The translations under genes were made by a program, and so were the position numbers. The notes under the pieces were generated by a model. That model saw only the letters and a program-made list of their open reading frames with translations, made no database searches and was not told the origin of the DNA. From the NCBI RefSeq assembly GCF_963666665.1, contig NZ_OY762999.1, positions 1,989,501 through 2,053,500 on the forward strand: DNA of 64,000 nt, written 5' to 3'. The DNA is from Maridesulfovibrio sp. GTDB lineage: Bacteria; Desulfobacterota; Desulfovibrionia; Desulfovibrionales; Desulfovibrionaceae. Below are positions 1 through 9,027 of the stretch, in pieces (position 1 is the first letter of the stretch; each line of letters opens with the position of its first letter).

Positions 1-112
1 TTACGAACTTCAGGACGGCAAAGCAGTAGCTGTTAACGAAGACGAATGCCTCGGTTGTGAATCCTGTATCGAAGTTTGCGAACAGGACGCTATCACCATC
101 GAAGAGCAGTAA
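1..112 (+). CDS. Ferredoxin, C-terminal part (5' end outside window)
   Basis: The last 36 codons of a gene that begins before the window; the frame starts at base 2 and ends with TAA at 110-112. The visible part carries the motif CLGCESCIEVC, the CxxCxxCxxxC ligand set of a [4Fe-4S] cluster, followed by an acidic tail (EEQ). This is the usual C-terminal half of a small bacterial ferredoxin that carries low-potential electrons in the cytoplasm. Only this one motif can be seen, so a 1-cluster, 2-cluster or larger iron-sulfur protein cannot be told apart. A terminator follows about 27 bases downstream, so it is the last gene of its transcript. Confidence 0.85.
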   Translation, partial: YELQDGKAVAVNEDECLGCESCIEVCEQDAITIEEQ

Positions 113-138
113 AAAATTCTTCATTAACGAAGTTTCAA

Positions 139-172
139 AGGCGGGAATCAGGGTTAGCCCAGATTCCCGCCT
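139..172 (+). terminator. Terminator after ferredoxin gene
   Basis: An 11-bp perfect inverted repeat (AGGCGGGAATC at 139-149, GATTCCCGCCT at 162-172) with a 12-base loop, followed by a moderately T-rich run. It sits just downstream of the ferredoxin stop codon. Confidence 0.75.
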
Positions 173-449
173 GCTCTTTAATTAACGGTCAGCGAATTTA
201 ATATCGTTCAGTGGACCAGTCTGCCGGAGCCGGATTTCTTTTTCTTCTCCCCTCTTCATTTCTTTTTTATGCGCCATCCCCGGCATGCAGGCAGTGCCGA
301 TTGAACCGTCATGCGGGACCGGTTCTACAAAATCAGTAATTATTTTCACGCAAACAATTGACTGCTGAACAATAATACTTAGCTTATATGAGTTTGCGCG
401 GTTTATTCCGCCAAGGCTCTGAACATATTTTTTTTACGGAGGTTTTGCT

Positions 450-1220
450 TTGGAGTTCAAAGAAATTTTTCAAAAATACGAAGCTCTTGTCGCTGAAGTA
501 GACAAGACTTTCAATAAAATATCCGAACAGACTGAAGACGGCATAAAATGCGCCAAAGGTTGCAGTGACTGTTGTCACGCTCTCTTCGATCTGACTCTTG
601 TGGAAGCGATCTACATCAACCGCAAGTTCAATGAAACTTATAGCGGCATGGAACGTTCCGAGATCATGCAGGAAGCGGATAAAGCGGACCGCCTGATCCA
701 CAAGATCAAAAGAAGGGCTTTCAAAGCCAGCCAGTCCGGAGCCTCCACAACAGAAATCCTCAAGGAAATTTCTCTCGCTCGGGTCAAATGCCCCTGCCTG
801 AAGGAGAACAATCTCTGTGCCCTCTATAATTACAGGCCGCTGACCTGCCGCATTTACGGTGTTCCCATGAATATCGGCGGACAGGCTCACTCCTGCCAGA
901 AATCAGGTTTCACTGCGGGTAAATCCTACCCCACCATCAACATGGACACATTACAGTCCAAGCTGATGCAGCTGAGCGAAGAACTGGCTGCTTCCATTAA
1001 CTCTTCCCTGAAAGAGCTCCCGGAAGTACTGGTTCCCCTCTCAATGGCACTGGTAACCGACTACACCCCGGAATACCTCGGCGCCAACACAGGAGACAAG
1101 GTAGAAGAACCTGCTCCTGCTGCCGAGCCTTCCGAAGCATGCGGAACCTGTGACAAAGACAAGTCCGCATGTGCCAGCTGCAACTACTCTGTTGAACTCG
1201 GCGCAATGCCCGAGAATTAG
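450..1220 (+). CDS. YkgJ family cysteine cluster protein
   Basis: 256 residues starting at a TTG at 450 with the ribosome binding site ACGGAGG at 435-441. The N-terminal half has a CAKGCSDCC cluster (about residue 35) and the middle has CPCL...CALYNYRPLTCRIYG, the signature of the YkgJ/UPF0153 family, thought to bind zinc or an iron-sulfur cluster. An added C-terminal tail holds further cysteines (CGTCDKDKSACASC), which is not part of the core domain. The biochemical role of the family is not established. The gene is followed after 16 bases by the next ORF, with which it probably forms an operon. Confidence 0.85.
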   Translation: MEFKEIFQKYEALVAEVDKTFNKISEQTEDGIKCAKGCSDCCHALFDLTLVEAIYINRKFNETYSGMERSEIMQEADKADRLIHKIKRRAFKASQSGASTTEILKEISLARVKCPCLKENNLCALYNYRPLTCRIYGVPMNIGGQAHSCQKSGFTAGKSYPTINMDTLQSKLMQLSEELAASINSSLKELPEVLVPLSMALVTDYTPEYLGANTGDKVEEPAPAAEPSEACGTCDKDKSACASCNYSVELGAMPEN

Positions 1221-1236
1221 AATACAGGAGATAAAA

Positions 1237-1584
1237 GTGGGCACCCTTACTCTGGAAGAAATAGAAGAACAAAAACGATACATGTACGACAAACTTTCGC
1301 CACGCAGGCGCAAATTTGTAGACAAAATCGGTTACGACGAATGGGACCCTTTTGCGAAACCTTTCGACCCCATTGACCTGCGTCAGGATGTTACCGGAAG
1401 AACTTCACAGCAACTCTGTGAAGAGTTCATCAAAGACGTCCATGTAAGCCGCAACTCGGAATACGCGCAGGCCGCGGCCGAATTCGGGGTAATGCTGGTC
1501 ATGAACTTTGAAAAAGTTCGCCCCATTTATGACTTTTGCGTCTGGTACGAAGAACTGCTGAGAAAAGAAGGTAAAAAAGCTTAG
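1237..1584 (+). CDS. Conserved hypothetical protein, 115 aa
   Basis: I do not recognise a domain. The start chosen is the GTG at 1237, which has CAGGAG at 1225-1230 six bases upstream; a longer reading from 1150 would overlap the preceding gene by 70 bases. The product is highly charged and soluble (an RRRKFVDKIGYDEWDPF segment near the N-terminus, lysine-rich C-terminus) with no membrane segment or signal peptide. It lies between the YkgJ protein and a TPR protein in the same direction, which suggests one transcript. Confidence 0.7.
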   Translation: MGTLTLEEIEEQKRYMYDKLSPRRRKFVDKIGYDEWDPFAKPFDPIDLRQDVTGRTSQQLCEEFIKDVHVSRNSEYAQAAAEFGVMLVMNFEKVRPIYDFCVWYEELLRKEGKKA

Positions 1585-1649
1585 CCTTCGCCAAAAAATC
1601 GGCAGCAGACCAATAACGACAAAACTTTGTAATATAAGAGGTTTATCCC

Positions 1650-2270
1650 ATGCAAAAATTTGATAATATTGATGATTACATCGCGGACCTGAAAAAGAAA
1701 AAAGAAGCCAGCCCCACATGTAGTAACACCCGCTACAACCTCGGTGTTGCCTACCTGTCCAAAAGGGACTTCATGGAAGCTGAGCGTGAATTCCTCGTAG
1801 CAATCGACGAATCCCCCAAAATGGCTGAAGCATATGTTCAGCTTGGCGGTATCGCAATGCAGCGCGGCGACCTTGAAGGATGCCTGCGCTACAACATCAC
1901 CGCTACCCAGCAGCGTCCTTTCTTCGCTGTACCCTGGGGTAACATCGGCTACGTATACATGGAACAGGGCGAAACTGATAAAGCTATCAAGGCCCTGAAA
2001 CGCGCCATCAAATACGATCCCAACTTCGTACAGGCTCTCTCCACCCTCGGTGCTGCCTACTTTAACGAAGGCGAACTGGATGACTGCATCGAAGTCTGCG
2101 AGAAAGCTCTCAAGCTGGCTGACAACTTCGGTCCTGCATGGAACAACCTCGCCCTCTGTTACACTGAAAAAGAAGACTACAAAAAAGCAATTGAATGCGT
2201 AGACAAAGCAATTGAAACCGGCTTTGACGTATCCGAAGACTTCCTCAAAGAACTTGAAGAGCACCGCTAA
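1650..2270 (+). CDS. TPR repeat protein
   Basis: 206 residues, almost entirely tetratricopeptide repeats. Repeat signatures (G-x2-Y-x7-A-x3-F/Y-x2-A-x4-P) recur from about residue 25 to 190: TRYNLGVAYLSKRDFMEAE, AYVQLGGIAMQRGDLEGC, WGNIGYVYMEQGETDKAIK, ALSTLGAAYFNEGELDDC and AWNNLALCYTEKEDYKKAI. Such proteins are helical scaffolds for protein-protein contacts. No signal peptide or membrane segment is present, so it is probably cytoplasmic. It follows the YkgJ and 115-aa genes and ends in a strong terminator. Partner unknown. Confidence 0.9.
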   Translation: MQKFDNIDDYIADLKKKKEASPTCSNTRYNLGVAYLSKRDFMEAEREFLVAIDESPKMAEAYVQLGGIAMQRGDLEGCLRYNITATQQRPFFAVPWGNIGYVYMEQGETDKAIKALKRAIKYDPNFVQALSTLGAAYFNEGELDDCIEVCEKALKLADNFGPAWNNLALCYTEKEDYKKAIECVDKAIETGFDVSEDFLKELEEHR

Positions 2271-2299
2271 TACGCTTCCCGCTAATTCATAATGTAAAA

Positions 2300-2338
2300 A
2301 AAGTCCCCCGGTCCCAATTGGATCGGGGGACTTTTTTT
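2300..2338 (+). terminator. Rho-independent terminator
   Basis: GC-rich hairpin AAGTCCCCCG.../...CGGGGGACTT (2301-2333) followed by a run of seven T. Closes the 450-2270 transcript. Confidence 0.9.
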
Positions 2339-2472
2339 AACGAATATAATTTTCCTCCAAACATCTTTTTCAGACTGTAAGCCTCTCGTAATTTATGCGC
2401 TTCTGGTTTATATTGCTTTCAAATAGAAAACTATTTTCAATTCTGACCCCATTGTCACATGAGACTCCCCAC

Positions 2473-2934
2473 ATGACAAACACCTCAAAGAGCGAACGAG
2501 AACTAATCGCCCCCTGCGGCCTGGACTGTTCACGCTGTGTAGGCTGCACTGCCGGAACAGTTTCCAGCCATGCCCAAACAATTAAAAAAACTCTTGGAGA
2601 CAACTTCCACACCTATGCAGAGAGACTCAGCGGTTTCAACCCCGCAATGAAAAATTACCCCCAATTTCGTGAACTGCTTGAATCATTAAGCTCACCACAC
2701 TGCGATGGCTGTCGTTCTAAGAACAGAACCTGCCTTCCTCAGTGCAACGTTTCCGAATGTATAAAGGAGCACAGCTGTGAATTCTGTTTTGAATGCAGCA
2801 GTTTTCCAGATTGCGGCAAAACCGGACTACCTGAAACACTACTTCAAAGATGGCAGGATAATAACAATTTCATGAAACAGCACGGAGTGGACAAATTCAT
2901 AAAAACTCAAGGCTCTAAACCACGATACCCATAA
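2473..2934 (+). CDS. DUF3795 cysteine-rich protein
   Basis: 153 residues from the ATG at 2473. The N-terminal CGLDCSRCVGC motif and the later pairs (CDGC, CLPQC, CEFCFEC) match the DUF3795 pattern of small cysteine-rich proteins, presumed to bind a metal; function unknown. An upstream in-frame ATG at 2395 would add a 26-residue stretch (MRFWFILLSNRK...) that does not look like family sequence, so the inner start is preferred although its ribosome binding site is weak. It is followed after 19 bases by a membrane protein gene. Confidence 0.8.
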   Translation: MTNTSKSERELIAPCGLDCSRCVGCTAGTVSSHAQTIKKTLGDNFHTYAERLSGFNPAMKNYPQFRELLESLSSPHCDGCRSKNRTCLPQCNVSECIKEHSCEFCFECSSFPDCGKTGLPETLLQRWQDNNNFMKQHGVDKFIKTQGSKPRYP

Positions 2935-2953
2935 CGACTGACCCGGACAGCAT

Positions 2954-3400
2954 ATGTACGACCCTACCATTCTGCTCAACTTTGGCGGAACAATCTGCTT
3001 TCTGATCGCCATATTGCACATCGTGATAATTATTGTAGGCCCAAAGGCTTACCGCTACTTCGGTGCCGGGGAAGATCTGGCGTCACTCGCTGAGAAGCAC
3101 TCACCGATCCCCCCTCTTCTTACCGCATTCATTGCGACAGTGCTTGCCGTGTTCGGACTATACGCTTTTTCAGGAGCAGGAGAATTTGCCAGAATGCCGA
3201 TGCTCGGCCCGGTGCTGATAACAATCGGGAGTATTTTCTGCATCCGGGGACTTGCACTGCCTGTCCAGCTTTTCAATCTGCTCAAAAATCCACACAAAAC
3301 AGAAACAAAAGAAATTTTCTTTTCCATCATAGCGCTGCTGACCGGAATATGCCTGCTTTACGGAACAGTATTGAACCGGGATTTCATTTTTATGTCATAA
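2954..3400 (+). CDS. Four-helix integral membrane protein, unknown
   Basis: 148 residues with four hydrophobic stretches (about 8-30, 55-75, 83-105 and 120-140) and the loop GPKAYRYFGAGEDLA between the first two. This loop pattern occurs in a family of short bacterial inner-membrane proteins without known function. It probably shares a transcript with the DUF3795 gene upstream. Nothing in the sequence indicates a substrate. Confidence 0.75.
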   Translation: MYDPTILLNFGGTICFLIAILHIVIIIVGPKAYRYFGAGEDLASLAEKHSPIPPLLTAFIATVLAVFGLYAFSGAGEFARMPMLGPVLITIGSIFCIRGLALPVQLFNLLKNPHKTETKEIFFSIIALLTGICLLYGTVLNRDFIFMS

Positions 3401-3626
3401 AATACCGCCTACTTATTTTTTATATCCTCCAGCCCGCCCCAATTATTACCAAAAGAATGCCTATATCTGCCGAGAATTATAGACAAAGGGAGATGCATGC
3501 TGTTAATTATCGAGAAATGCTCCCTGCTCACAAGCAGGTTACAATCAGCTTAAAAACATCTGTTAACTGTTGTTTTTTTATATTTCTTTGATATTCTTTA
3601 TCGGCATTCAAAATACGGAGGATTAA

Positions 3627-5276
3627 ATGGCTCTTAGCAAACTGGCAGGACAACTGGCTCCTGCAAACATTCTGGAAAACATACCGAGACTAGTTTCAGC
3701 GTACTATACCGTAAAACCTGATCCTTCCCTTGATTCCCATCTTGTTGCCTTCGGAACCTCCGGGCATAGAGGTTCTGCCCTTGACGGCTCATTCAACGAA
3801 GCCCACATTTTCGCAATTGCACAAGCCATCTGCGAATACAGGAAAGCAAAAGGCTACACAGGTCCGCTCTTCATGGGCAAGGATCCGCATGCCCTTTCCG
3901 AACCGGCTCAAATTTCTGCCCTTGAAGTATTTGCTGCAAACGGTGTTACCGTACAGCTCAATGACAAGGGGTTCACTCCCACTCCCGCAATCTCCCATGC
4001 AATTCTGTCCTATAACAAGGGCAGAAAAGACGGCTTTGCTGACGGAGTGGTAATTACCCCATCACACAACCCCCCGCGTGATGGCGGCTTCAAGTACAAC
4101 CCGCCCAGCGGCGGACCTGCAGGGACCGCAGCAACCAGCACCATCCAGAACAGGGCCAATGAAATCCTGAAGAACGGACTCAAGGATGTAAAACGCATTC
4201 CCTTCAGCCAAGCCATAAAAGCTGACACCACTAAAGAGTTCGATTTCATTACACCCTACGTTGAAGATCTGGAAAACATTGTAGACATGCAGGCTATTGC
4301 GTCCGCAGGGCTCAGCATCGGTGTAGACCCCCTCGGTGGAGCAGCCATTGATTTCTGGGATCCAATTGCAGAAAGATACGGCCTGAATATCAATGTGGTT
4401 AACAAAAAGCTCGACCCCTCATACTCCTTTATGCATGTGGATAAGGACGGCAAAATCCGTATGGATTGCTCTTCGCCTTACGCCATGGCAGGTCTTATCG
4501 AGCTGAAATACCAGTATGATATTTCTTTTGCCAATGACCCGGACACAGACAGGCACGGCATTGTCACCAAGAGCCGAGGCCTGATGAACCCGAACCATTA
4601 TCTGTCCGTTGCCATTGAATACCTCTACAAGCACAGGCCGCAGTGGAGCGAAAAACTTACCGTCGGTAAAACCCTTGTTTCCAGCTCCATGATCAACAGG
4701 GTTGCTGAATCCATCAACCGTCCACTCATGGAAGTTCCGGTCGGTTTCAAATGGTTCGTTGAACCGTTGCTGGACGGAACCTGTGGTTTCGGCGGAGAAG
4801 AAAGCGCAGGCGCATCATTCCTTCGCAAAGACGGAACCGTGTGGACTACCGACAAAGACGGTATCATCATGAACCTGCTGGCAGCTGAGATTACCGCCAT
4901 TACCGAGCAGGACCCCGGTGAGCACTATACATCCCTTGAAAAGAGATTCGGCCATCCGGTGTACAAGCGCATCGACACCCCGGCTACCGAGGAACAAAAA
5001 AAAGCTTTCAGCATTCTTACCCCGGACATGGTTAAAGCCAAAACACTTGCCGGAGAAACAATTGAAGAGCGCCTCACCGCTGCCCCCGGTAACGGAGAAG
5101 CCATCGGCGGCCTTAAGATTGTGACCGAAAACGGATGGTTCGCCGCCCGTCCCTCCGGAACTGAATCAATTTACAAAATATATGCTGAATCCTTCAAGGG
5201 ACTGGCTCATCTCGTAGCCATTCAAGAAGAAGCGGCCAGCATAGTAAATGCTGCTTTTGAAGTCGCATTGAAATAA
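3627..5276 (+). CDS. pgm: Phosphoglucomutase, alpha-D-glucose specific
   Basis: 549 residues, the length of E. coli Pgm (about 546). It interconverts glucose 1-phosphate and glucose 6-phosphate in the cytoplasm, linking central metabolism with glycogen and envelope sugar synthesis. Seen in the sequence: the substrate-binding FGTSGHRG near residue 42, the active phosphoserine loop TPSHNPPRDGG (Ser146), the metal loop DPDTDRHG, the sugar-binding GEESAGASF and the C-terminal phosphate-binding RPSGTE. Start at ATG 3627 behind CGGAGG. Monocistronic, with a terminator directly downstream. The 226 bases before it hold only a short CCTGCT/AGCAGG hairpin (3523-3538). Confidence 0.97.
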   Translation: MALSKLAGQLAPANILENIPRLVSAYYTVKPDPSLDSHLVAFGTSGHRGSALDGSFNEAHIFAIAQAICEYRKAKGYTGPLFMGKDPHALSEPAQISALEVFAANGVTVQLNDKGFTPTPAISHAILSYNKGRKDGFADGVVITPSHNPPRDGGFKYNPPSGGPAGTAATSTIQNRANEILKNGLKDVKRIPFSQAIKADTTKEFDFITPYVEDLENIVDMQAIASAGLSIGVDPLGGAAIDFWDPIAERYGLNINVVNKKLDPSYSFMHVDKDGKIRMDCSSPYAMAGLIELKYQYDISFANDPDTDRHGIVTKSRGLMNPNHYLSVAIEYLYKHRPQWSEKLTVGKTLVSSSMINRVAESINRPLMEVPVGFKWFVEPLLDGTCGFGGEESAGASFLRKDGTVWTTDKDGIIMNLLAAEITAITEQDPGEHYTSLEKRFGHPVYKRIDTPATEEQKKAFSILTPDMVKAKTLAGETIEERLTAAPGNGEAIGGLKIVTENGWFAARPSGTESIYKIYAESFKGLAHLVAIQEEAASIVNAAFEVALK

Positions 5277-5299
5277 TTCAGAGTTCACATGACAATAAA

Positions 5300-5338
5300 A
5301 ATGGCGGAGGGCTTTAAGCTCCCCGCCATTTTTTTTTA
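5300..5338. terminator. Bidirectional terminator
   Basis: Hairpin AATGGCGGAGGGC-TTTAA-GCTCCCCGCCATT with T-runs reading out in both directions. It serves pgm on the plus strand and the chemosensory cluster that ends at 5358 on the minus strand. Confidence 0.9.
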
Positions 5339-5357
5339 TTGTTGAAAATAATTTATT

Positions 5358-7826
5358 CTAATCAGTCAATTCGTCACACACTCTGGTTGCCTCGGCCTCA
5401 AATCTGGCAAGACATTCTTCAACCGCTTGGGCATCCTCATTAAGCAGGGCTTTTTCAAGCTGCACCGCAGCATCCCTTGCGCGCGGGGCACATATTGCTG
5501 CACAACTGCTCTTCAAGGTATGAACTATTCTCTTCGCGACGGAAATCTTGTTACTCTCGCGTGCTTCCTTAAATTTCAGAATATCACCGGACACGTCACT
5601 CATGAACATTGAACACAACTCATTGTACAGAGAGCTGTCCCCCTGATACATGGCATTAGCTTTCTCAGGATCAATTACCTTTGATTCCGTCGGAACTGAT
5701 TCCGGAGCAACTACAGGAACACCGGAAGTCTCATTCATCGTCCGGAGAATCACTTCCCGCAAATCCACGTATTGCACAGGCTTGGCAATATAGTCATTCA
5801 TGCCTGCTCTGGCACACTTTTCCTTGACCCCGGCCATGGCATGGGCGGACATAGCAATAATCGGAACATTCCGGACAGAATCTCCCGCTTTCCCCCTGCG
5901 GATACTCATAGATGCACTGAAGCCGTCCATCTCAGGCATTTCCAAATCCATCAGCACAAGGTCGACATCAAGTCCGGAAAGCATGCTTACCGCTTCCAGA
6001 CCATTTGAAGCAACTTCTACAGAATGCCCCATCTTCTCCAGCAGGCTTGTGGCGACAAGAACATTGATTGGATTATCCTCAACCAGAAGTATTGAATATT
6101 CAGCCGCTACCGCAGAAAAATCCTGAACCCAGTCAGCACTATTCTCAGCAACAAATTTCCGGGAATCACCATACTTAAGGACAACATGAAAGGAGAAGAC
6201 ACTACCGAAACCTTCAGAACTCTTTACCCCGATCCGGCCGCCCATCATCTCAACCAGCTCCCGGGAAATTGCAAGCCCCAGTCCTGTTCCACCGAATTTG
6301 CGGGTGGTTGAGTCGTCCGCCTGACGGAAACTCTCAAACACAATATTCTGCTTCTCATCAGGGATTCCAATCCCGGTATCACGAACGGAAACCAGAATAA
6401 CGGCTTCGCTTAGCTCTTTGCGATCCTCAAGTTTGCTGACCTGCACAAAAACGCCGCCATTTTCGGTGAATTTAATGGAGTTGCCGATAAGGTTATACAA
6501 AATCTGCTTCAACCTGACCTGATCACCACAGACAGCTTCAGGGACATCAGCATCAACTTCTATACTCAAAGCTAATCCCTTATCCCGGGCCTGCTGTTGC
6601 ATACTCCTAACAACATCCTGCATGGCCTCGCTCAAACTGAAATCAGACTCTTCCAGCGTAAGCATACGGGCCTCAACCTTGGAGAGATCAAGAATATCAT
6701 TAATCAGGGTCAGCAGCTGATCTGCGGAAATTTTAACCAGCTCGAGATTTTCAGTCTGTTTTGATGAAAGTTCAGAGCGTAAAGTCAGGTCAGTCAGGCC
6801 GATTATGGCATTAAGGGGCGTACGAATCTCATGACTCATAGATGCGAGGAAACGGGATTTGAAACGGTTGGCCTTTTCAGCTGCATCGCGAGCTTTGATT
6901 AGCTCCCGCTCCATCTCCTTTCTCTCAGTGATCTCGATAAAAGAAGCTACCGCACCACCGGATTCACCCTGCATGGGGGTAACTTCCAGCAGGTACCAGC
7001 AAGAATCACCATCCAGCTCAAAAGAATATTCGTAGGAGAATTTACTGTTCTTTCCTTCTACAACGGAACGGACGCCGTCTACCAATTCGTTCATGGAACC
7101 GCGCAGGCAACCGGAAGCGAATACAGCATCCTTGAAATCAATTCCATCCAGAGCTTCTTCGCTTATACCGGGTAAAAAGATATCCCGCCATGAATCATTG
7201 GCAGCGATAACCTTCATATCAGTATCCAGCACGGCAATTTTAGCTGACATGGAAGCCAGCACAGAACTAAGCTGTTCCTCACGGGCGAGCAGCTTACGGT
7301 TAGCCACATCAAGTTGTCTGGATTGCAGAAGAGTATTTTCATATGTTGCAAGCAGCAAATGGAAGACCTGACTGAAATCAGCCTTCAGGACATGCTTGTC
7401 TCCCTGAAACTCAAAATCCACTTCCTGTACAGTGGAACTCTCAGCATCAAAATATTTATTTTTAAGAACAGACTCAATGCGTGAGATCAAAAAACCTTCA
7501 TCATAAGGTTTAGTTACGAAGTTGGTAGCCCCGCTTTTGAGTCCTTTGATAATATCTCCGGGCTCGGAAAGACTGGTCAGCAAAATGACTGGAACGTCCT
7601 TATAGCGTGAGCTCTTCCTGATCTTTTCACACAGCTCATAGCCATCCATCCCGGGCATAACGACATCACTGATAACCAGATCGACGTCCTTGTCCTCCAA
7701 AAGCTGAAGGGCATTCTCTCCATTGGATACAAGGGAGACCTTGAACCCTTTCTCAAATAAAATATATTCCAGCTTAACCGCCTGAGTCAGGCTGTCTTCC
7801 ACGACCAGAATATGATTGCTTCCCAC
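5358..7826 (-). CDS. Hybrid sensor histidine kinase, REC-PAS-HisKA-HATPase-REC-Hpt
   Basis: 822 residues. Domains in order: receiver (1-125, Asp in ISDVVMPGMDG), PAS (about 190-310), HisKA with SMSHEIRTPLN (about 330), HATPase_c with NLIGNSIKFTENGG and DTGIGIP (430-550), a second receiver (575-700, Asp in LMDLEMPEMDG) and a C-terminal Hpt domain (His in IVHTLKSS). No membrane segment, so cytoplasmic. It has every module for an internal phosphorelay plus an N-terminal receiver that could accept phosphate from the cluster's CheA. It starts at GTG 7826, sharing one base with the cheB stop (TAGTG), with AGGAGG at 7833-7838; translation is probably coupled. It is the last gene of the cluster. Confidence 0.95.
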   Translation of the reverse strand: MGSNHILVVEDSLTQAVKLEYILFEKGFKVSLVSNGENALQLLEDKDVDLVISDVVMPGMDGYELCEKIRKSSRYKDVPVILLTSLSEPGDIIKGLKSGATNFVTKPYDEGFLISRIESVLKNKYFDAESSTVQEVDFEFQGDKHVLKADFSQVFHLLLATYENTLLQSRQLDVANRKLLAREEQLSSVLASMSAKIAVLDTDMKVIAANDSWRDIFLPGISEEALDGIDFKDAVFASGCLRGSMNELVDGVRSVVEGKNSKFSYEYSFELDGDSCWYLLEVTPMQGESGGAVASFIEITERKEMERELIKARDAAEKANRFKSRFLASMSHEIRTPLNAIIGLTDLTLRSELSSKQTENLELVKISADQLLTLINDILDLSKVEARMLTLEESDFSLSEAMQDVVRSMQQQARDKGLALSIEVDADVPEAVCGDQVRLKQILYNLIGNSIKFTENGGVFVQVSKLEDRKELSEAVILVSVRDTGIGIPDEKQNIVFESFRQADDSTTRKFGGTGLGLAISRELVEMMGGRIGVKSSEGFGSVFSFHVVLKYGDSRKFVAENSADWVQDFSAVAAEYSILLVEDNPINVLVATSLLEKMGHSVEVASNGLEAVSMLSGLDVDLVLMDLEMPEMDGFSASMSIRRGKAGDSVRNVPIIAMSAHAMAGVKEKCARAGMNDYIAKPVQYVDLREVILRTMNETSGVPVVAPESVPTESKVIDPEKANAMYQGDSSLYNELCSMFMSDVSGDILKFKEARESNKISVAKRIVHTLKSSCAAICAPRARDAAVQLEKALLNEDAQAVEECLARFEAEATRVCDELTD

Positions 7827-8893
7827 TATTTATCCTCCAGCAATCCCAAAAAAATCCTGCAGAGCTCTCCCCCGATATTATCTAGCGACAGAACTGAAAC
7901 CGCACCACCTATCTTCACCGCTTCTCCAGGCATACCAAAAACAATTGAGCTCTCTTTATCTTGAGCGACAGTGTAGCCGCCATTGCGCCTTATCTCAAGT
8001 AGTCCGTCAGCACCATCCTTGCCCATTCCGGTCAATAACACCCCGACAGCAGAACGCCCTATATTACGGGCTACGGAATTGAAAAGAATAGAGGCAGAAG
8101 GCTTGATACCGTTAACCTTGGGCGCGTCAGTAAGAACAATACGCCTATTGGACGAGACTTCCATATGCACACCTTCAGGTGCGAAATAAACCACTCCAGG
8201 CTTCAATGCGTCATTATGAGCAGCCACCCTGATATCATGCCCGGTATGGTTTTTAAGCCAGTTAACCATTCCTTCGGTAAAACCTTCAGACATATGCTGA
8301 ACAATCAGTATGGGAACAGGAAAGCCTTGTGGCAATGACATAAGAATCTGTTTTATGGCCTGCGGACCGCCTGTGGAAGCACCAATACAGACAACTGTTC
8401 CCCTGCCGGAAAAGGCTTCAGATCGGACTGGATACTCTGACGGAGTAACCGAATCATTAATGGCCTTACTGCTGAACCGGGTCTTACGGCGAACAACTTT
8501 AACTTCTGACATCAAGCGGGCTGATATAATAATTTCCTGCATCTGCTCTTCGAAGTTTTCATCTTTCAATGCAGGCTTGTTATGAAAAGCAAGTGCCCCG
8601 GTATCAATAAGGCGAAAACCGATTTCAGCATCCGAGGCCCGGTATATGGCACTGACGATTACAATGGGGACCGGGTTTTCTTCCATAATCATTCTAGTGA
8701 CCCGGAAGCCATCACAGTCAGGAAGGTTTACATCCATCGTGACCACATCCGGTTTCAACTCCCGGACCATACGCAAAGCAGAGTAGCCGTCTTCGGCACA
8801 GCCGACCACCTCAAAATCCTGCTCACGTTTAAACATCTCTACAAACAAAGTCCGCACAGATGCTGAGTCGTCCACGATCAAAACCTTAATCAC
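7826..8893 (-). CDS. cheB: CheB protein-glutamate methylesterase (WspF-like)
   Basis: 355 residues: N-terminal receiver (Asp in TMDVNLPDCDG), a linker at about 125-165 and the methylesterase domain with the catalytic Ser in GASTGGP, His in VQHMSEGF and Asp in TGMGKDGADG. CheB removes methyl groups from (or deamidates) chemoreceptors when phosphorylated by CheA. It lies between the CheA-REC gene and a hybrid kinase. The 134-base gap upstream holds a small CTCCAA/TTGGAG hairpin (8923-8937) without a T-run. Notably the cluster holds no chemoreceptor for it to act on. Confidence 0.96.
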   Translation of the reverse strand: MIKVLIVDDSASVRTLFVEMFKREQDFEVVGCAEDGYSALRMVRELKPDVVTMDVNLPDCDGFRVTRMIMEENPVPIVIVSAIYRASDAEIGFRLIDTGALAFHNKPALKDENFEEQMQEIIISARLMSEVKVVRRKTRFSSKAINDSVTPSEYPVRSEAFSGRGTVVCIGASTGGPQAIKQILMSLPQGFPVPILIVQHMSEGFTEGMVNWLKNHTGHDIRVAAHNDALKPGVVYFAPEGVHMEVSSNRRIVLTDAPKVNGIKPSASILFNSVARNIGRSAVGVLLTGMGKDGADGLLEIRRNGGYTVAQDKESSIVFGMPGEAVKIGGAVSVLSLDNIGGELCRIFLGLLEDK

Positions 8894-9027
8894 TTCACCA
8901 CTCCAATTGACTACTTACTTAACTCCAACATTTGGAGCTATCATTTACACCCTAACTATCAGGCACGCAAAATCAGCCCATCAATAACATAAATAAGAGC
9001 ACCACTTATTCGCAGCTAAAACTAATA

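Noticed and set aside
1581..2264. 227-codon minus-strand ORF opposite the TPR gene
   Set aside because: Shadow of the TPR coding frame; Phe/Val-rich translation without any family features.
3349..3591. 80-codon ORF between the membrane protein and pgm
   Set aside because: Overlaps the preceding gene, lacks a ribosome binding site and has a low-complexity translation.
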